DNA from: Mycobacterium sp. OTB74
GTDB taxonomy: Bacteria; Actinomycetota; Actinomycetes; Mycobacteriales; Mycobacteriaceae
DNA length: 64,000 bases
NCBI RefSeq assembly: GCF_029892685.1
Contig: NZ_JARXVD010000002.1
Coordinates: 372,001-436,000, forward strand
Direction of reading: 5' to 3'
Position numbers and translations under genes: made by a program. Under the pieces are notes generated by a model. That model made no database searches and had not been told where the DNA came from. It saw only the letters and a list, made by a program, of their open reading frames with translations. Of the stretch, positions 1 through 11,700 are shown in pieces (within the stretch, counting starts at the first letter, position 1; each line of letters begins with the position of its first letter).

Positions 1-892
1 TGCCGAGATACTTGAACGGCACCACCAACGGCAGGTGCTGCTCAGGAATCAGGTACGTCGTGGTTTTCGCGCCGCGCGAGTTGACAGTCGTCACCACGTT
101 CTGCGGCGGCACATTGCTCGGATTGGTGAACGCCACCGCGGTGTGACCCGTCGCCAAACCGACGACCGCGTTCAACAGCGCCATCAGATTGTCCGGCCGG
201 TCCGGCCAGTCGGCGATGCTGTCGTACGCGGAAACGAATTGGTAAGTGTCGTACTGACTTTCAACCGGTGGTTTCATCGTGTAGTCAAGTGCGGGCACGA
301 CGCTACCGACGGGGAAGTTCTGCTGAAGGAAGCTCTGACTCCAGGGATTGACCCCCAGCGGGTCGCCATATGTCGCAAAGGACAACTCGTTCTGCGGCGG
401 AGCGGTCGGGTCACTTGCCAGCCTGTCCTGCACGGCGTGCAGCACCATCGCGCCCTCGGACAGGCCGATAGCGGTACCCTTCCCGCCGGACCGGATCGCG
501 TTCTCCAGGTTGCCCTCACCGACATCGACCGACTCGCCGATGCTCGGGCCGTCCAGTCCGGCGACGGGCATCTGGGCATCGATTTTGTCGATACCCGGGA
601 TCAATCGGCCGAGCACGTGGCCCTGAACCTGCCCCGCCGGATAGTTGACGATCTGCCGATCCAGACCCGGGAACCAGGCCGCACCCGTTCGCCGGATGTA
701 TTCGTCGTAGGGAATTCCCATGACGTGCGCCCCGCCCAGCGCGTACCCCCTACCCGGCGTGCCCAGCGGTGACGCGCCGTCGGGTGACACCGGGTCCGTC
801 AACCCGTCATCCGCCGCCGCGATCCCGAAAGCGAAAGGCCCTGCGGTACCTAGGGTCAACAGCGCGGTAACCGTGGCGACTAGCTTCTTCAT
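1..892 (-). CDS. PE-PPE domain acyltransferase/esterase of the TPP locus (3' end cut by window)
   Basis: Reading leftward from an ATG at 892 gives an open frame of about 297 codons that runs off the left edge. The N-terminus ([18 protein letters not shown], then a hydrophobic stretch ending in AAADD) looks like a Sec signal peptide. A serine-hydrolase elbow GLSEG lies about 130 residues in, followed by conserved YGDP and NPW motifs of the PE-PPE (PF08237) alpha/beta-hydrolase family. The ATG overlaps the mmpL10 stop in an ATGA arrangement, so the two are probably translationally coupled. In described TPP loci the extracytoplasmic PE protein transfers acyl chains between diacyltrehalose molecules. 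That role is inferred here from family and neighbours. No PE or PPE N-terminal domain is present despite the family name. Confidence 0.85.
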   Translation of the reverse strand, partial: MKKLVATVTALLTLGTAGPFAFGIAAADDGLTDPVSPDGASPLGTPGRGYALGGAHVMGIPYDEYIRRTGAAWFPGLDRQIVNYPAGQVQGHVLGRLIPGIDKIDAQMPVAGLDGPSIGESVDVGEGNLENAIRSGGKGTAIGLSEGAMVLHAVQDRLASDPTAPPQNELSFATYGDPLGVNPWSQSFLQQNFPVGSVVPALDYTMKPPVESQYDTYQFVSAYDSIADWPDRPDNLMALLNAVVGLATGHTAVAFTNPSNVPPQNVVTTVNSRGAKTTTYLIPEQHLPLVVPFKYLG

Positions 893-3800
893 GCCTGACT
901 GCTCCCCTGCGATCTCGGTCGTGATGGCCACCAGTTCGCCTTTCCGACCAGCGTAGCCATAGCGGGCACCGTGATGGTCCGCACCAAGAAGGTGTCCAGC
1001 AGAATCCCAGCGCCGATGACGAACCCACCCTGAACCACGGTACCGATGCTGGAGGACAACAGGCCCCACATCGACGCGGCGAAGATCAAACCGGCCGCGG
1101 TGATGACACCGCCGGTCGAGGTCAGGGTCCGAATGATGCCGTAGCGCATGCCATGTGGAGATTCATCACGCATTCGTGAAACGAACAGCATGTTGTAGTC
1201 CGCGCCAACCGAGACCAGCACCACGAACGCCAAAGGTGGCACCGTCCAATGCAACGGCTGGTGTAACAGGAATTGGAAAGTCGCCACCCCGATGCCGAGG
1301 GCTGCGAAATACGAAATCACCACTGAGCCAACCAAATACAACGGGGCAACCAGCGAACGCAACAGCAGCATCAGGATCAGGAGAACGACCGCGACGGTCA
1401 TGATGATGATGAACCTGATGTCGTCCCGGTAGTAGTCGCGGGTGTCCCGCAACGCGACCGGGTATCCGCCCATCGATACCGAGGCATCGGCCAGTGTGGT
1501 GTTCGGCTGTGCTCCGTGGGCGGTGTCCCGGATTTCGTTGACCTGATCCATCGCCGCGGAACTGAACGGATCGAGTTTGGTGAGCACCAGGTACCGCACC
1601 GAGTGCCCATCGGGCGAGATGAACATCTTGGCGGCCGACTTGAAGGCATCCAACTGCAGCACTTCCGGCGGGATGTTGAACCCTGCCATGGAAGGCCCGG
1701 CGGCATTGTGCTTCATGGACAGCAGGAACGCCCCCGCCTGTTCGAGCCCGGTACGCATCAGCTTGATCTGGTCGACGACTTCGTCGACCCCGTTGGACAC
1801 TTCCCGACTCCCGCTTGCGGAGCGATCGGCGCCTTGCCGCAGCTTGGCCAGATTGGCCTGCGCACCCTCCGGGGTGTCCATCCCCATCGAGTGCATCACC
1901 TTGGTGAGGTTGGCCAGAGCAGCATTGAGTTGGTTCAGCGAGGCGTTGAGGCTCTGTTTGTCCTGCATGGACTGCAATTGCCCGGCCAGTTGGTTGATTT
2001 CGTCGATGGTTCCGTCTTGACGTGCGTCTTCCAGGCGCTGAAAATGGCCGCGGGTTTCGGCGCACGACGGATCCAGGTCGCAGGTGACGTTGCCCTGGAG
2101 GGCGGCCAGCACCGGACCCACCCAGGCGAACATGTCCTTGGCCGCGGTGTAGTTCAGGCCGAGGGTGTTGCCCAGCTTGTTGACAGAGTTGATGAGCTGG
2201 GCCGCGACCTCGACGTTCTTCACCAGTTTCTCGCCGCCATACTGGCCCTTCATCGCCGAGAACGCATCGATGGTCGACTGGATACTCGCGGCGATCTGGT
2301 TGACCTGGCCGCGCACATCACCGAGGTTGCTCGACAAGGTGTTGGCGCCCTTGGCCAGTCGGTTCAGATCACTGGCCCGCTGGGCGATCTGGTTCGACCC
2401 GTCGGAGAGTCGATCACCGACGATGCCCGCCTGATAGGTGGCCCGGAATTCCGGCGGCACCGTTCCCAGTGGGCGGGTAATGCCACTGACCATGGCGATA
2501 TTCGGCAACTGGCTGATCCGGGAGGCCATCTGCTCCAAGTCGGCCAGCGCCTGGGGGGTGCGCAGGTCATGCGGAGACCGGACCAGAACGTACGACGGGA
2601 TGGATTGGTTGAGGTTGAAGTGGCGTTCCAGCGCGGCGTACCCCACCGAACTCGGAGCCCCGGCCGCGACGGCCTTGCGATCGTCGTAGTTGTAGTGTGC
2701 GAAGCCCGCGAGACTGGCCAGCACGAACAGCACCAGCAGACTGGCGACAAGGTGCACTCGCGGCCGGCGCACAATGCGGATTCCGGAGCGGCGCCACAAC
2801 TGCGCAGTCAGTTCCCGCCGCGGCTTGATCCAGCCCCGCGGTCCGACGATCACGAGGATCGCCGGCAGCAATGTGAGTGCGGCGAGATACGCAACCCCGA
2901 CCCCGATCGCCGACGACACGCCGACAGTGGAGAACACCCCCATCCGGGCAAAACTGATTCCGAGAAAGGTAACTCCCACCGTCGCTGCGGAGGCGGTGAT
3001 CACCTTGCCGACCGAGGTCAACGCCCATCGCACCGCATCATCGGTGTCGACATCGTCGGCGTCGACACTGCCGCCAGGGTCGGAACTTGCGCTCTGCCGC
3101 ACATAGTCGTGATAGCGGCTGATCAAAAAGACGGCGTAATCCGTTCCCGCACCGGCGATCATCGCGCTCAGCAGGATGATCGCCTGGTTCGACACACCCA
3201 AGCCGGTCAGCTGGGACAACCCGGCGACCACCGACTGCGCGATCACCAGGGACATTCCGATGCCGGCAAGCGGCAACAGCATGGTGACCGGATTGCGGTA
3301 CACAACCAAGAGGACGAGAAGCACCAGGACACCGATCGCGATCTCGATCGGCAACCGGTCGTGTTCGCCCGCGACGGTCAGGTCGGCGACGGTGGCCGCC
3401 GGTCCGGACAGATGTACTTCGAGCGGACTGCCCGCGGTCTGCTGCTTGACGATGCCGGCGACCCGATTGAAGGCCGCATATGACTGCGGAGTGCCCAACG
3501 CACCGGCCAACCCGACCGGCACGACCCAGGACTTGTTGTCCTTGCTCGTCATAAACGAACGCAGGGCCGGTGTCTCGACAAAATCCTGCAACATCACGAC
3601 GTCGCGCTGATCGTCACGCAGCGCCCCCACCAACTTGCGGTAGGTGACCTCATGATTCTTGTCGAGGCCGCGCTCGTCGGTCAGGACCACTATCAGCAGA
3701 TCATCTGAACCCGGTTCCTGGAATGCCTCGTTCATCTGCCGGGCCGCGACACTCGAGGGCGCGTCAGCCGGCAGCATGGACAGCGGATGTTTCTGCGCCA

Positions 3801-3906
3801 TCTCGTTCAGGCTCGGGAAAGTCAAGGGCAGTGCAACGGCCAGCGCAACCCAGAGCCCGACCAGCGCCCATGGCCACCGCACCACGAAATCGGCTAGCCG
3901 TCGCAC
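889..3906 (-). CDS. mmpL10: MmpL10-type RND lipid transporter
   Basis: A 1,005-residue MmpL protein, the usual size for the family. It has a short cytoplasmic N-terminus and one transmembrane helix. A periplasmic domain follows, then five helices with [16 protein letters not shown] at about residue 250. A second, longer periplasmic loop is rich in coiled-coil-like Q/N/L repeats, followed by the second helix bundle with [12 protein letters not shown]. The two Asp-Tyr pairs are the proton-relay residues of MmpL pumps. The GTG start at 3906 is preceded by GGGAG at 5-nt spacing. It lies downstream of papA3 (95-bp gap) and overlaps the PE-PPE gene by 4 bp, so the three form an operon. By analogy with TPP loci it would export diacyltrehalose-like intermediates. 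The symbol rests on gene context and similarity, not on a search. Confidence 0.9.
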   Translation of the reverse strand: MRRLADFVVRWPWALVGLWVALAVALPLTFPSLNEMAQKHPLSMLPADAPSSVAARQMNEAFQEPGSDDLLIVVLTDERGLDKNHEVTYRKLVGALRDDQRDVVMLQDFVETPALRSFMTSKDNKSWVVPVGLAGALGTPQSYAAFNRVAGIVKQQTAGSPLEVHLSGPAATVADLTVAGEHDRLPIEIAIGVLVLLVLLVVYRNPVTMLLPLAGIGMSLVIAQSVVAGLSQLTGLGVSNQAIILLSAMIAGAGTDYAVFLISRYHDYVRQSASSDPGGSVDADDVDTDDAVRWALTSVGKVITASAATVGVTFLGISFARMGVFSTVGVSSAIGVGVAYLAALTLLPAILVIVGPRGWIKPRRELTAQLWRRSGIRIVRRPRVHLVASLLVLFVLASLAGFAHYNYDDRKAVAAGAPSSVGYAALERHFNLNQSIPSYVLVRSPHDLRTPQALADLEQMASRISQLPNIAMVSGITRPLGTVPPEFRATYQAGIVGDRLSDGSNQIAQRASDLNRLAKGANTLSSNLGDVRGQVNQIAASIQSTIDAFSAMKGQYGGEKLVKNVEVAAQLINSVNKLGNTLGLNYTAAKDMFAWVGPVLAALQGNVTCDLDPSCAETRGHFQRLEDARQDGTIDEINQLAGQLQSMQDKQSLNASLNQLNAALANLTKVMHSMGMDTPEGAQANLAKLRQGADRSASGSREVSNGVDEVVDQIKLMRTGLEQAGAFLLSMKHNAAGPSMAGFNIPPEVLQLDAFKSAAKMFISPDGHSVRYLVLTKLDPFSSAAMDQVNEIRDTAHGAQPNTTLADASVSMGGYPVALRDTRDYYRDDIRFIIIMTVAVVLLILMLLLRSLVAPLYLVGSVVISYFAALGIGVATFQFLLHQPLHWTVPPLAFVVLVSVGADYNMLFVSRMRDESPHGMRYGIIRTLTSTGGVITAAGLIFAASMWGLLSSSIGTVVQGGFVIGAGILLDTFLVRTITVPAMATLVGKANWWPSRPRSQGSSQA

Positions 3907-4001
3907 ATCGCTCCCACCTTCGATCCGTGCAATCGGGTGGACCCGGTGCTCTCTGTCATGGGTTCTAGCCGCGCAATCCGCTCATAGGTGTCAGCAGCAT
4001 G

Positions 4002-5411
4002 TCACCACTGCCCTGTGTCGGCGACCCGCTTACACACAGCCTTCATCACCGCTATGTATCGGGCGACCGACTTCTGGGCCACCGGGTTATCCGGGAACAT
4101 GACCTCCATGACCGTGCCGCCGTCGTATCGGAATATATAGACCGTCAGTTGATACGAGAATCGTCCGTCGGAGTAGATCCCGATATTGTCGGCATAGCCC
4201 AACTCGGTCGCGGCGAGTATGGCATTGAGTGGCGCGGCGCCACCATGTAAGAAGTTCGAGACCGGAAAGTTCGGGCGGGGGTTGTCCAACCACGGCACCA
4301 ATTCCAGAACGCGGTAGTACGGAACCCGCGCCAAGCTCTGACCTGAATCAAAAGAAGCCTGCGCAGTCCACGCTGCTTCAGCGAATGTGGTCGCGGCGAT
4401 AGGGACGGTGATCGGCACCAAGCCGGTGAACCAACCCTGGGTCATGAAATTGTCCGTGGTCCTGCGTGTGTCCCTCGGGGTGAGGCCGTAATATGTTGCA
4501 GCCCCGGTTAATTCATGTTCTGCCATGGCCGTGCAGGCAAACAATCCGCCGACGAACCGGGCACTCGCCGCGGCGCAAGCCTCCTCGAATCTTTCGGTCT
4601 GTTCGGCGTCCAACAACATTTCTCCGACCATGTCTGCAACGGTCGGTTCAGTCGGGTCGCCCAGCGGCAACGGGAACTCGGGAAGAGTGCCATTGTTGTT
4701 CTCCGCAAACTCGACCCATGCTTGGACCTCAGGCGAATCCAGCGTCAAAACCGACGTGGACTCGCGCTCGTGGAGACAGAATTCGTCAAAGCTGCCGGCA
4801 TCTGGCATCGCCATCGGTTGGCCAGTATCGGTCAATGAGGTGTACATACCGTGGGCCTCGAGCATGGTGATCCCGATCAACGCCGCATCCCCGTGAACGT
4901 GGTCGATACTTGCATAAAAATTAAAGCTGTCCTCGCCCTGAACAATGCCGAAAGAGAAGCAACCCCATTCCAGGGGACTCGGTATATCCACGATGTGGTT
5001 GCGCGCTTCTTCAGCGCCCATTTCACCGTTGACTATCGGCTCGAATTCAATATCGGAAGGATCGGGAATAGTGCGTCTGACAATGTCGCCGGAACCGTCG
5101 TACTCGAACCAACTCCGATACGTATCGTGGCGCCGCAAATATGCGTTGAGCCCCTGATTCATCGCTGAAATATCGCAATGACCAGCCACTTCACACGTAG
5201 CGATGATCTGCCGTGAATAGTCGAGCCCGGCAGCTTCCTGTTTGTAGACGCCACGAATATGCTGAGCCTGCATATAGCTGACCGGCACCGCACTGACAGG
5301 CGCTTGCCGCGCCTTTTCCATAGCCGCATTCGTCGGGTGCCAGGATGTCACAACCCCTGGCCTCGGCGACCAATCATCGATTGTGCCGATCGTAATCTTC
5401 CCGATCTGCAA
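4002..5411 (-). CDS. papA3: PapA3-like polyketide-associated acyltransferase
   Basis: A condensation-domain acyltransferase of the PapA family, about 469 residues. The catalytic HxxxD motif is seen in SIDHVHGDAAL at about residue 155. The open frame extends upstream to 5654, but that extension lacks family similarity. The likely start is a TTG at 5411 with a strong GGGAGGGG eight bases upstream. This gives an N-terminus (LQIGKITIGTIDDW) that matches how PapA proteins begin. The expected function is transfer of acyl chains onto trehalose to make mono- or diacyltrehalose, substrates for the polyphleate pathway. It is divergent from the pks gene and first in the papA3-mmpL10-PE operon. The DNA is visibly less GC-rich than its neighbours around 4,840-5,300. 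It could acylate a different trehalose lipid, but the gene set points to TPP. Confidence 0.88.
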   Translation of the reverse strand: MQIGKITIGTIDDWSPRPGVVTSWHPTNAAMEKARQAPVSAVPVSYMQAQHIRGVYKQEAAGLDYSRQIIATCEVAGHCDISAMNQGLNAYLRRHDTYRSWFEYDGSGDIVRRTIPDPSDIEFEPIVNGEMGAEEARNHIVDIPSPLEWGCFSFGIVQGEDSFNFYASIDHVHGDAALIGITMLEAHGMYTSLTDTGQPMAMPDAGSFDEFCLHERESTSVLTLDSPEVQAWVEFAENNNGTLPEFPLPLGDPTEPTVADMVGEMLLDAEQTERFEEACAAASARFVGGLFACTAMAEHELTGAATYYGLTPRDTRRTTDNFMTQGWFTGLVPITVPIAATTFAEAAWTAQASFDSGQSLARVPYYRVLELVPWLDNPRPNFPVSNFLHGGAAPLNAILAATELGYADNIGIYSDGRFSYQLTVYIFRYDGGTVMEVMFPDNPVAQKSVARYIAVMKAVCKRVADTGQW

Positions 5412-5784
5412 GCTTCCCCTCCCGAAAATTTGAACGGCTGCCACTGTGGTCCGCAACGCTGCCAGCTTCATCAACATACCCCGGGATTGCGATGGCCGCC
5501 GCCACGCCCGGATCGGCATGGTGCGAATGTTAGCTGGGCTCAGCTCGATACAGCGGCATCCAGCTGAATCCGTCCTGACCGTCCGCTGCCAGGGCACTGC
5601 GACAACTGACAGGAAAGCTCCACCTTCAGCAACGCGCGTGCAATACTGACCCAACGGGAGGCGAGCCAGTCGTCGATATCGAAAGATGCGCTGGCCGTGG
5701 CCGTTCGGAAGATGGTTCTACCGCTGAAGCGGTCTCCTGCACGACATCGGCACTTCACCGAACCCGACGCAGGGGGACAATTTG
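5412..5784. promoter_or_regulatory. Divergent intergenic region papA3/pks
   Basis: 373 bp separate the proposed papA3 TTG from the pks ATG, and no plausible gene is seen in either strand. It must hold promoters for both transcripts. A 14-bp inverted repeat (ACCGCTGAAGCGGT, 5720-5733) sits about 50 bp before the pks start and could be an operator. The ribosome-binding site AGGGGG at 5771-5776 serves pks. I could not place -35/-10 boxes with confidence. Confidence 0.5.
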
Positions 5785-8700
5785 ATGGCAAACACCGAAC
5801 CTCAGACGGAGCAGTCGTCGCGATTCGCGATCATCGGCTACGCGGCACGTTTTCCCGGGGCCGACGATACGGACGCATTCTGGGAAATCCTGCGCGACGG
5901 CAGGGACGCGGTATCCGAAGTCCCCGAAGACCGATGGAATGTCGACGAATTCTTCGACTCGGATCCTGACGCCCGCGGGAAGATCGTCACCCGCCGAGCC
6001 GGCTTCATAGACGACGCAACAGGTTTCGATGCGGCGTTCTTCGGAGTGTCGACCCGCGAAGCCAAGATGCTGGACCCGCAGCAACGGCTGCTACTCGAGA
6101 TGGCCTGGCGGGCGGTGGAACACTCCGGTACGGCTCCCTCTGCGCTGGCCAACACCCGGACCGGCGTGTTCGTGGGACTGGCCACCCACGACTACCTGGG
6201 CATGGCCTCCAGTGAGTTGACCTACCCCGAGATCGAGGCCTACATGGCCATAGGTACCTCCGCTGCGGCCGCCGCGGGCCGGATCAGTTACCGACTGGGC
6301 CTGCAGGGCCCCGCGGTCACCGTCGACACCGCGTGCAGTTCGTCGTTGGTGGCCATCCATCAGGCATGCCAGGCGCTTCAGCTTGGCGAGTGCGACCTCG
6401 CACTGGCCGGCGGAGCCAACGTCATCCTCAGTCCCGCGACCATGATCACGTTCTCGCAGTCGCGCATGCTGGCTCCGGACGGCAAATGCAAGACGTTCGA
6501 CGCATCCGCGGACGGTTACGTACGCGGTGAAGGCTGCGGCGTCATCGTGGTGAAGCGGCTGGAGGACGCGATTCGCGACGGTGACCGGATCCGGGCCGTC
6601 ATCCGTGGCAGCGCCATCAACCAAGACGGCGCCTCCGGTGGCTTGACCGTGCCCAATGGTGTTGCCCAGCAACGGGTTATTGCCGCAGCACTCGACCGCG
6701 CCAAACTGGCGCCGGGCGACGTCGGCTACCTGGAGGCACACGGCACCGGCACCTCCCTGGGTGATCCGATCGAGGTCCAGGCCGCAGCCGCGGCATACAG
6801 TCCCAGACGCGACGCCGACCAGCCACTGCTGATCGGGTCGGTCAAGACGAACATCGGGCACCTGGAAGCTGCCGCCGGAGTCGCCGGGATCATCAAGGTG
6901 GTCCTGTCTTTGGAGAACCAGGAACTGCCGAAGCATCTGCACTTCCAGAAGCCGTCGCCACACATCCCGTGGGATCGGATCCCGGTGCGGGTCGTCGACG
7001 AGGCCACTGCCTGGGAACGCGGCGACCGGCCACGCGTCGCGGGCGTCAGCTCGTTCGGGTTCTCCGGCACCAACGCGCACGTCCTCATTGAGGAGGCTCC
7101 CGTCCCCTCAGGCGAGGCCGCCACCGAGCAACCCGACGACCGGCGGTTCATGGTGCTGCCGCTGTCGGCCCGCACGCCGGCTGCCTTGTTGCAGTCCGCC
7201 GAGGACTACCGCGACTGGTTGAGCGAGCATCCGGAGGCCACCTTGGCTGACGTGTGCCTCACCGCCGGAGCCGGTCGCGCCCACTTCGAGCATCGAGCCG
7301 CGCTGGTGGTCAATTCGACGGATTCAGCCCGCGAGTTGCTCGACGCACTTGCCGACGATCGCCCGGCAACAGGTCTGGTGCGGGGCAACAGTTCCGACAA
7401 ACCGAAGACGGCCTGGCTGTTCCCAGGTCAGGGCAGCCAGTACGCAGGCATGGCAAAGGAACTGTTCGACATCGAGCCGATATTCGCCGAAACCATGACC
7501 CGGTGCGCGGACGAGGTTGCGGACATTTGCCGGGGCGAGCGAAGCGACGGTGGATATACAGGAAAGCCGTTGCTGGACATCATTTTCGACGCCGACGGGG
7601 AGGACACCCTGCGGCAGACCAACTACGCCCAGCCGGCACTGTTCGCGGTGGAGATGGGGCTCGCCCGGCTCTGGCAGTCCTGGGGCTTCGAACCGGATGT
7701 GGTGCTCGGGCACAGCGTGGGTCAGTACTCAGCGGCATGTGTTGCCGGGGTGTTCAGCATCGAGGACGGCGCGCGACTGCTCGCCGAGCGGGGCAGGCTG
7801 TTCGGAAATCTGCCTGCGGGTGGGCGGATGGCCGCAATCTTCGCTGCCGCCGAGCGCGTCGAGCGCCTTACCGATGAGCACCCCAGCCTGTCGGTGGCCG
7901 CCTACAACGGTGCCAACACTGTGCTGTCCGGGCCCGCGGCGGACCTGGAACGCGCGGTAGCCGGGCTGACCTCCGACGGTGTGCGGTGCGACTGGCTCGA
8001 CACCAGCCACGCCTTCCACTCTGCGCTGCTGGATCCGGCACTCGACGAATTCGAGTCCTACGCAGGTCAATTCGAATTCGGCGCGCCGCAGCGGATTCTC
8101 GTGTGCAACCGGACCGGGGCGGCGCTGGGCCGTAACGCCAAACTGGACGGCGCATACTGGCGCCGTCATGCGCGGCAGCCGGTCGAATTCGCCAAGAGCG
8201 TGGCGACTCTGGCCGAACTCGGCTGCGCCGTGTTGCTCGAAGTCGGTCCGCAGCCGGTGTTGACCGCTGCAGCCTTGCGGGCCTGGCCGGACCCCGCGAC
8301 AACCCCACAGGCGGTTGCGTCCCTGCGCCGTAAGGGCGCCGACCATCGCCAGGTCACCGAAGCCCTGGCCGCTGCCTACACCGCAGGCCACCTCCCCGAC
8401 TTCGCGGCAGTCCGGCAGGGTTCCGCTCATAAGTTCGATCTGCCCACCTATCCGTTCCAGCGTCGGCCATTCTGGTTCCGCGACAAGCGGATTCAGCCGT
8501 CCACTACTGCTCAGCAGGGCGTGGGTATGCGCACCGATGCGGTCCGACTGCTCGAGGACGGGCAGATCGACGAGCTCGCCGCACTGCTCGATGGTTCAGG
8601 CACCAGCCTGACCACCGCGGAGGTGCTGAACAGGCTTGCTGCACAACATAATCAGCAACGCAACGCGCAGTCGATTGCCGATGCCCGCTACGAGATCCGT

Positions 8701-11700
8701 TGGGAACAGTCAGGGGCAGCCGCCGACGGCCGCGAAGGTTCCGCTTGGATCCTCATCGCCGACGGTTCCGAAGTTCCGGCGCCTCTGCTGGACGCGCTGT
8801 CTGGGCAGGGCCATCGGCACCGCGTGCTCGGACTGCCGGTGTCGGATACAGACGAGCAGCGACTCGAAGCGGAATTGCGCGCCGCGGTCGACGACGAGCC
8901 CACGGCCCGCATCCTGCACATCGCGGCACTCGACACCGAAGGTGCACCCTCGATGCAGTCGGTGCTGCGGATGCAACATCGCGTCCTCGGCGGCACCCAG
9001 CGGTTGTTGCGCGCCACGGCCGCAGCCGAACTGCGCTCGCCCATCTGGGTGATAACCCGTGGCGCGCAACGGGTTATCGACACCGATTCGGTGTCACCCG
9101 AGCAGACCAGCCTGTGGGGATTCTGCCGATCGGCCGCACTCGAATACCCGCAAATCTGGGGCGGCCTGGCGGATCTGGCCGGCACCAGCACCGACTCCGA
9201 CAACTGGTCACGACTGCTCATGCAGGTGATCGCGGCGCCGCGCGGCGAGGACCAACTCGCGCTGCGGGCGTCCGGGGTTCATGTCCCCCGACTGGTTCGG
9301 CGTACCAGCCAGCCCAACCCCAAGACGCTGGAATTACGTTCCGATGCAACATATCTGATTACCGGCGGGCTTGGGTCCCTCGGTTTGGAAATCGCCGGTT
9401 ACCTAGCTGCACACGGCGCCCGGCAACTGGTGTTGACCAGCCGACGAGCGCCCGGCGAAGCCGCACAGAGCCGCCTCGACGCGCTACGCGAACAGCACCA
9501 GTGTGAAGCCCGGGTGATCACGGCCGATGTCGCCAACCCGCACGACGTCGCACGCCTCCTGGCAACGGTGCGGGCCGATCTGCCGCCGCTGGCCGGCATC
9601 GTGCATGCCGCAGGTGAGAACAGCACCACCCCGTTGACCACCCTCGAAGACTCCGACGTGGATCGAGTGTTTTCCGGAAAGGTCTGGGGTGCTTGGTATC
9701 TGAGCGAGGCGAGCGCAGAGCTACAGCTGGACTTCTTCCTGTGCACCTCGTCCATCTCCGCGGTGTGGGGCAGCTACGGCCAGACGGCCTACAGCGCGGC
9801 CAACGCCTTCCTTGACGGGCTGGCCTGGCGACTGCGCGAGCAGGGGATCCCCGGGCTGAGCGTCAACTTCGGCCCCTGGTCGGCAGGTATGGCCGATGCC
9901 GAATCTCGCGCGCAGCTCGACCGCCGCGGGGTCCGCACCCTGCGGCCCGCCGATGCCCTGGCCGGAATGGCTGACGCCATGGCGGCCGACGGCACCGATC
10001 GGCCGGCCCAAGCTGTCGTTGCGCGGCTGGACTGGGCTCGGTTCCTGCCCATTTACCTGCAGGCCGGGCCGCGTGCACTGCTGGCCGGGCTGGCCGCCGA
10101 AGTTCCCGAATCGGTATCGGCGGTCGGCGCCACTGGTCCAACCGGCAACACCCGACTGGTCGAGCAGCTCATCGCAGCTCCGGTGCAACAGCGCAAGAAG
10201 CTCGTGCTGGAGTATCTGCGCGATGCCGTCGCTGAGGTGACGAGTATCGACGCGGCCGAAATCCGCGAGGAGACCGGCTTTTTCGACCTCGGCATGGATT
10301 CCCTGATGGCCATCGAACTGCGCCGCAAGCTGGAACATGCCTTTGGCGCGGGACTGCCGGCGACCCTCGCCATGGACCATCCGCGTCTGACCGACGTGGC
10401 GGACTACCTGCTCGACGACATACTCAACCTCAATGAGCGGGTCGGCGCCAAGGCCACCGCTCAGCCTGTCTCCCCCGCGACGGCCGCTGACGAGCCCATC
10501 GCAATCATCTCGGTCGCCTGCCGTTTCCCGGGCTCACCGAATCCAGATGCCTACTGGCAGGTGCTGTCTGACGGCGTCGACGCGATCCGCGAGATCCCCG
10601 AAGACCGCTTCGACATCGACGAGTTCTACGACCCGGATCAGCAGACACCGGGAAAGATCTACACGCGCTCGGGCGGATATCTCGACAGCGTCGACGGTTT
10701 CGATCCCGAATTCTTCGGTATTTCCCCGCGTGAGGCCATCTGGATCGACCCGCAGCAACGCCTGATGCTCGAAATCGCCTGGGAGGGCCTGGAAAGAGCA
10801 GGCTACGCACCAGCCTCGTTGCGCGGCAGTCGAACTGGCGTATTCATTGGCGTCGGCGCCAACGAGTACTCTCACCTGCTGTCGGGCAACTCCGTCGAGA
10901 ACCTCGAAGCCCACTTCATCACCGGCAATGCGCTCAACGCCATCTCGGGCCGGGTCGCCTTCACCCTCGGCCTCGAAGGGCCCGCGGTTGCCGTGGACAC
11001 GGCATGCAGCTCCTCGCTGGTCGCAGTCCACCAAGCCAGCCAGGCCCTGCGCTCGGGCGATTGCGACATGGCCCTGGCCGGTGGCGTGAACGTCCTGTTG
11101 AGCCCGGCGTCCATCGTTGCCGCCTCCCGCGCCCGGATGCTGGCACCCGACGGCCGGTGCAAGACGTTCGACGCCTCCGCCGACGGCTACGTCCGCGGTG
11201 AGGGCTGCGGTGTCCTCGTGCTCAAGAGGCTCAGCGATGCGCAGCGCGACGGAGACCTGATCTGCGCGGTCATCCGCAGCAGCGCGGTCAACCAGGACGG
11301 CGCATCGAGCGGCTTGACCGTGCCCAATGGTGGTGCACAGCAACGGCTTATCAACACAACGCTGGCGCGCGCCGGCCTCACCGGTGCCGACATCGACTAC
11401 CTCGAAGCGCACGGCACCGGCACCCCTCTGGGCGACCCGATCGAAGTTCAGGCCGCTGCCGCCGTCTACGGCGCGGGCCGGGATCCGAACCGGCCGCTGC
11501 TGATGGGCACGGCCAAGACCAACATCGGGCACCTCGAGTCCGCAGCGGGTGTCGCCGGTCTGGTCAAGGTCGTGTTATCGCTGCAGAACGAACTGCTGCC
11601 GCAGAACCTTCACTTCCAGAACCCGTCACCGCACATTCCGTGGGACTCGCTGCCCGTTCAGGTCGTGGACCAGGCGACACCATGGCGCACCAATGGCCGC

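Noticed and set aside
35..772. 245-codon open frame on the plus strand at the left edge
   Set aside because: The opposite strand carries a signal peptide and PE-PPE hydrolase motifs. This frame is its complement.
1516..3483. 655-codon open frame on the plus strand
   Set aside because: It lies fully antisense to mmpL10, has an Arg/His/Gln/Gly-rich composition typical of antisense high-GC DNA, and no family motif.
5412..5654. Upstream extension of papA3 as coding
   Set aside because: The added 81 residues have no PapA similarity, while a strong ribosome-binding site fits the internal TTG at 5411.
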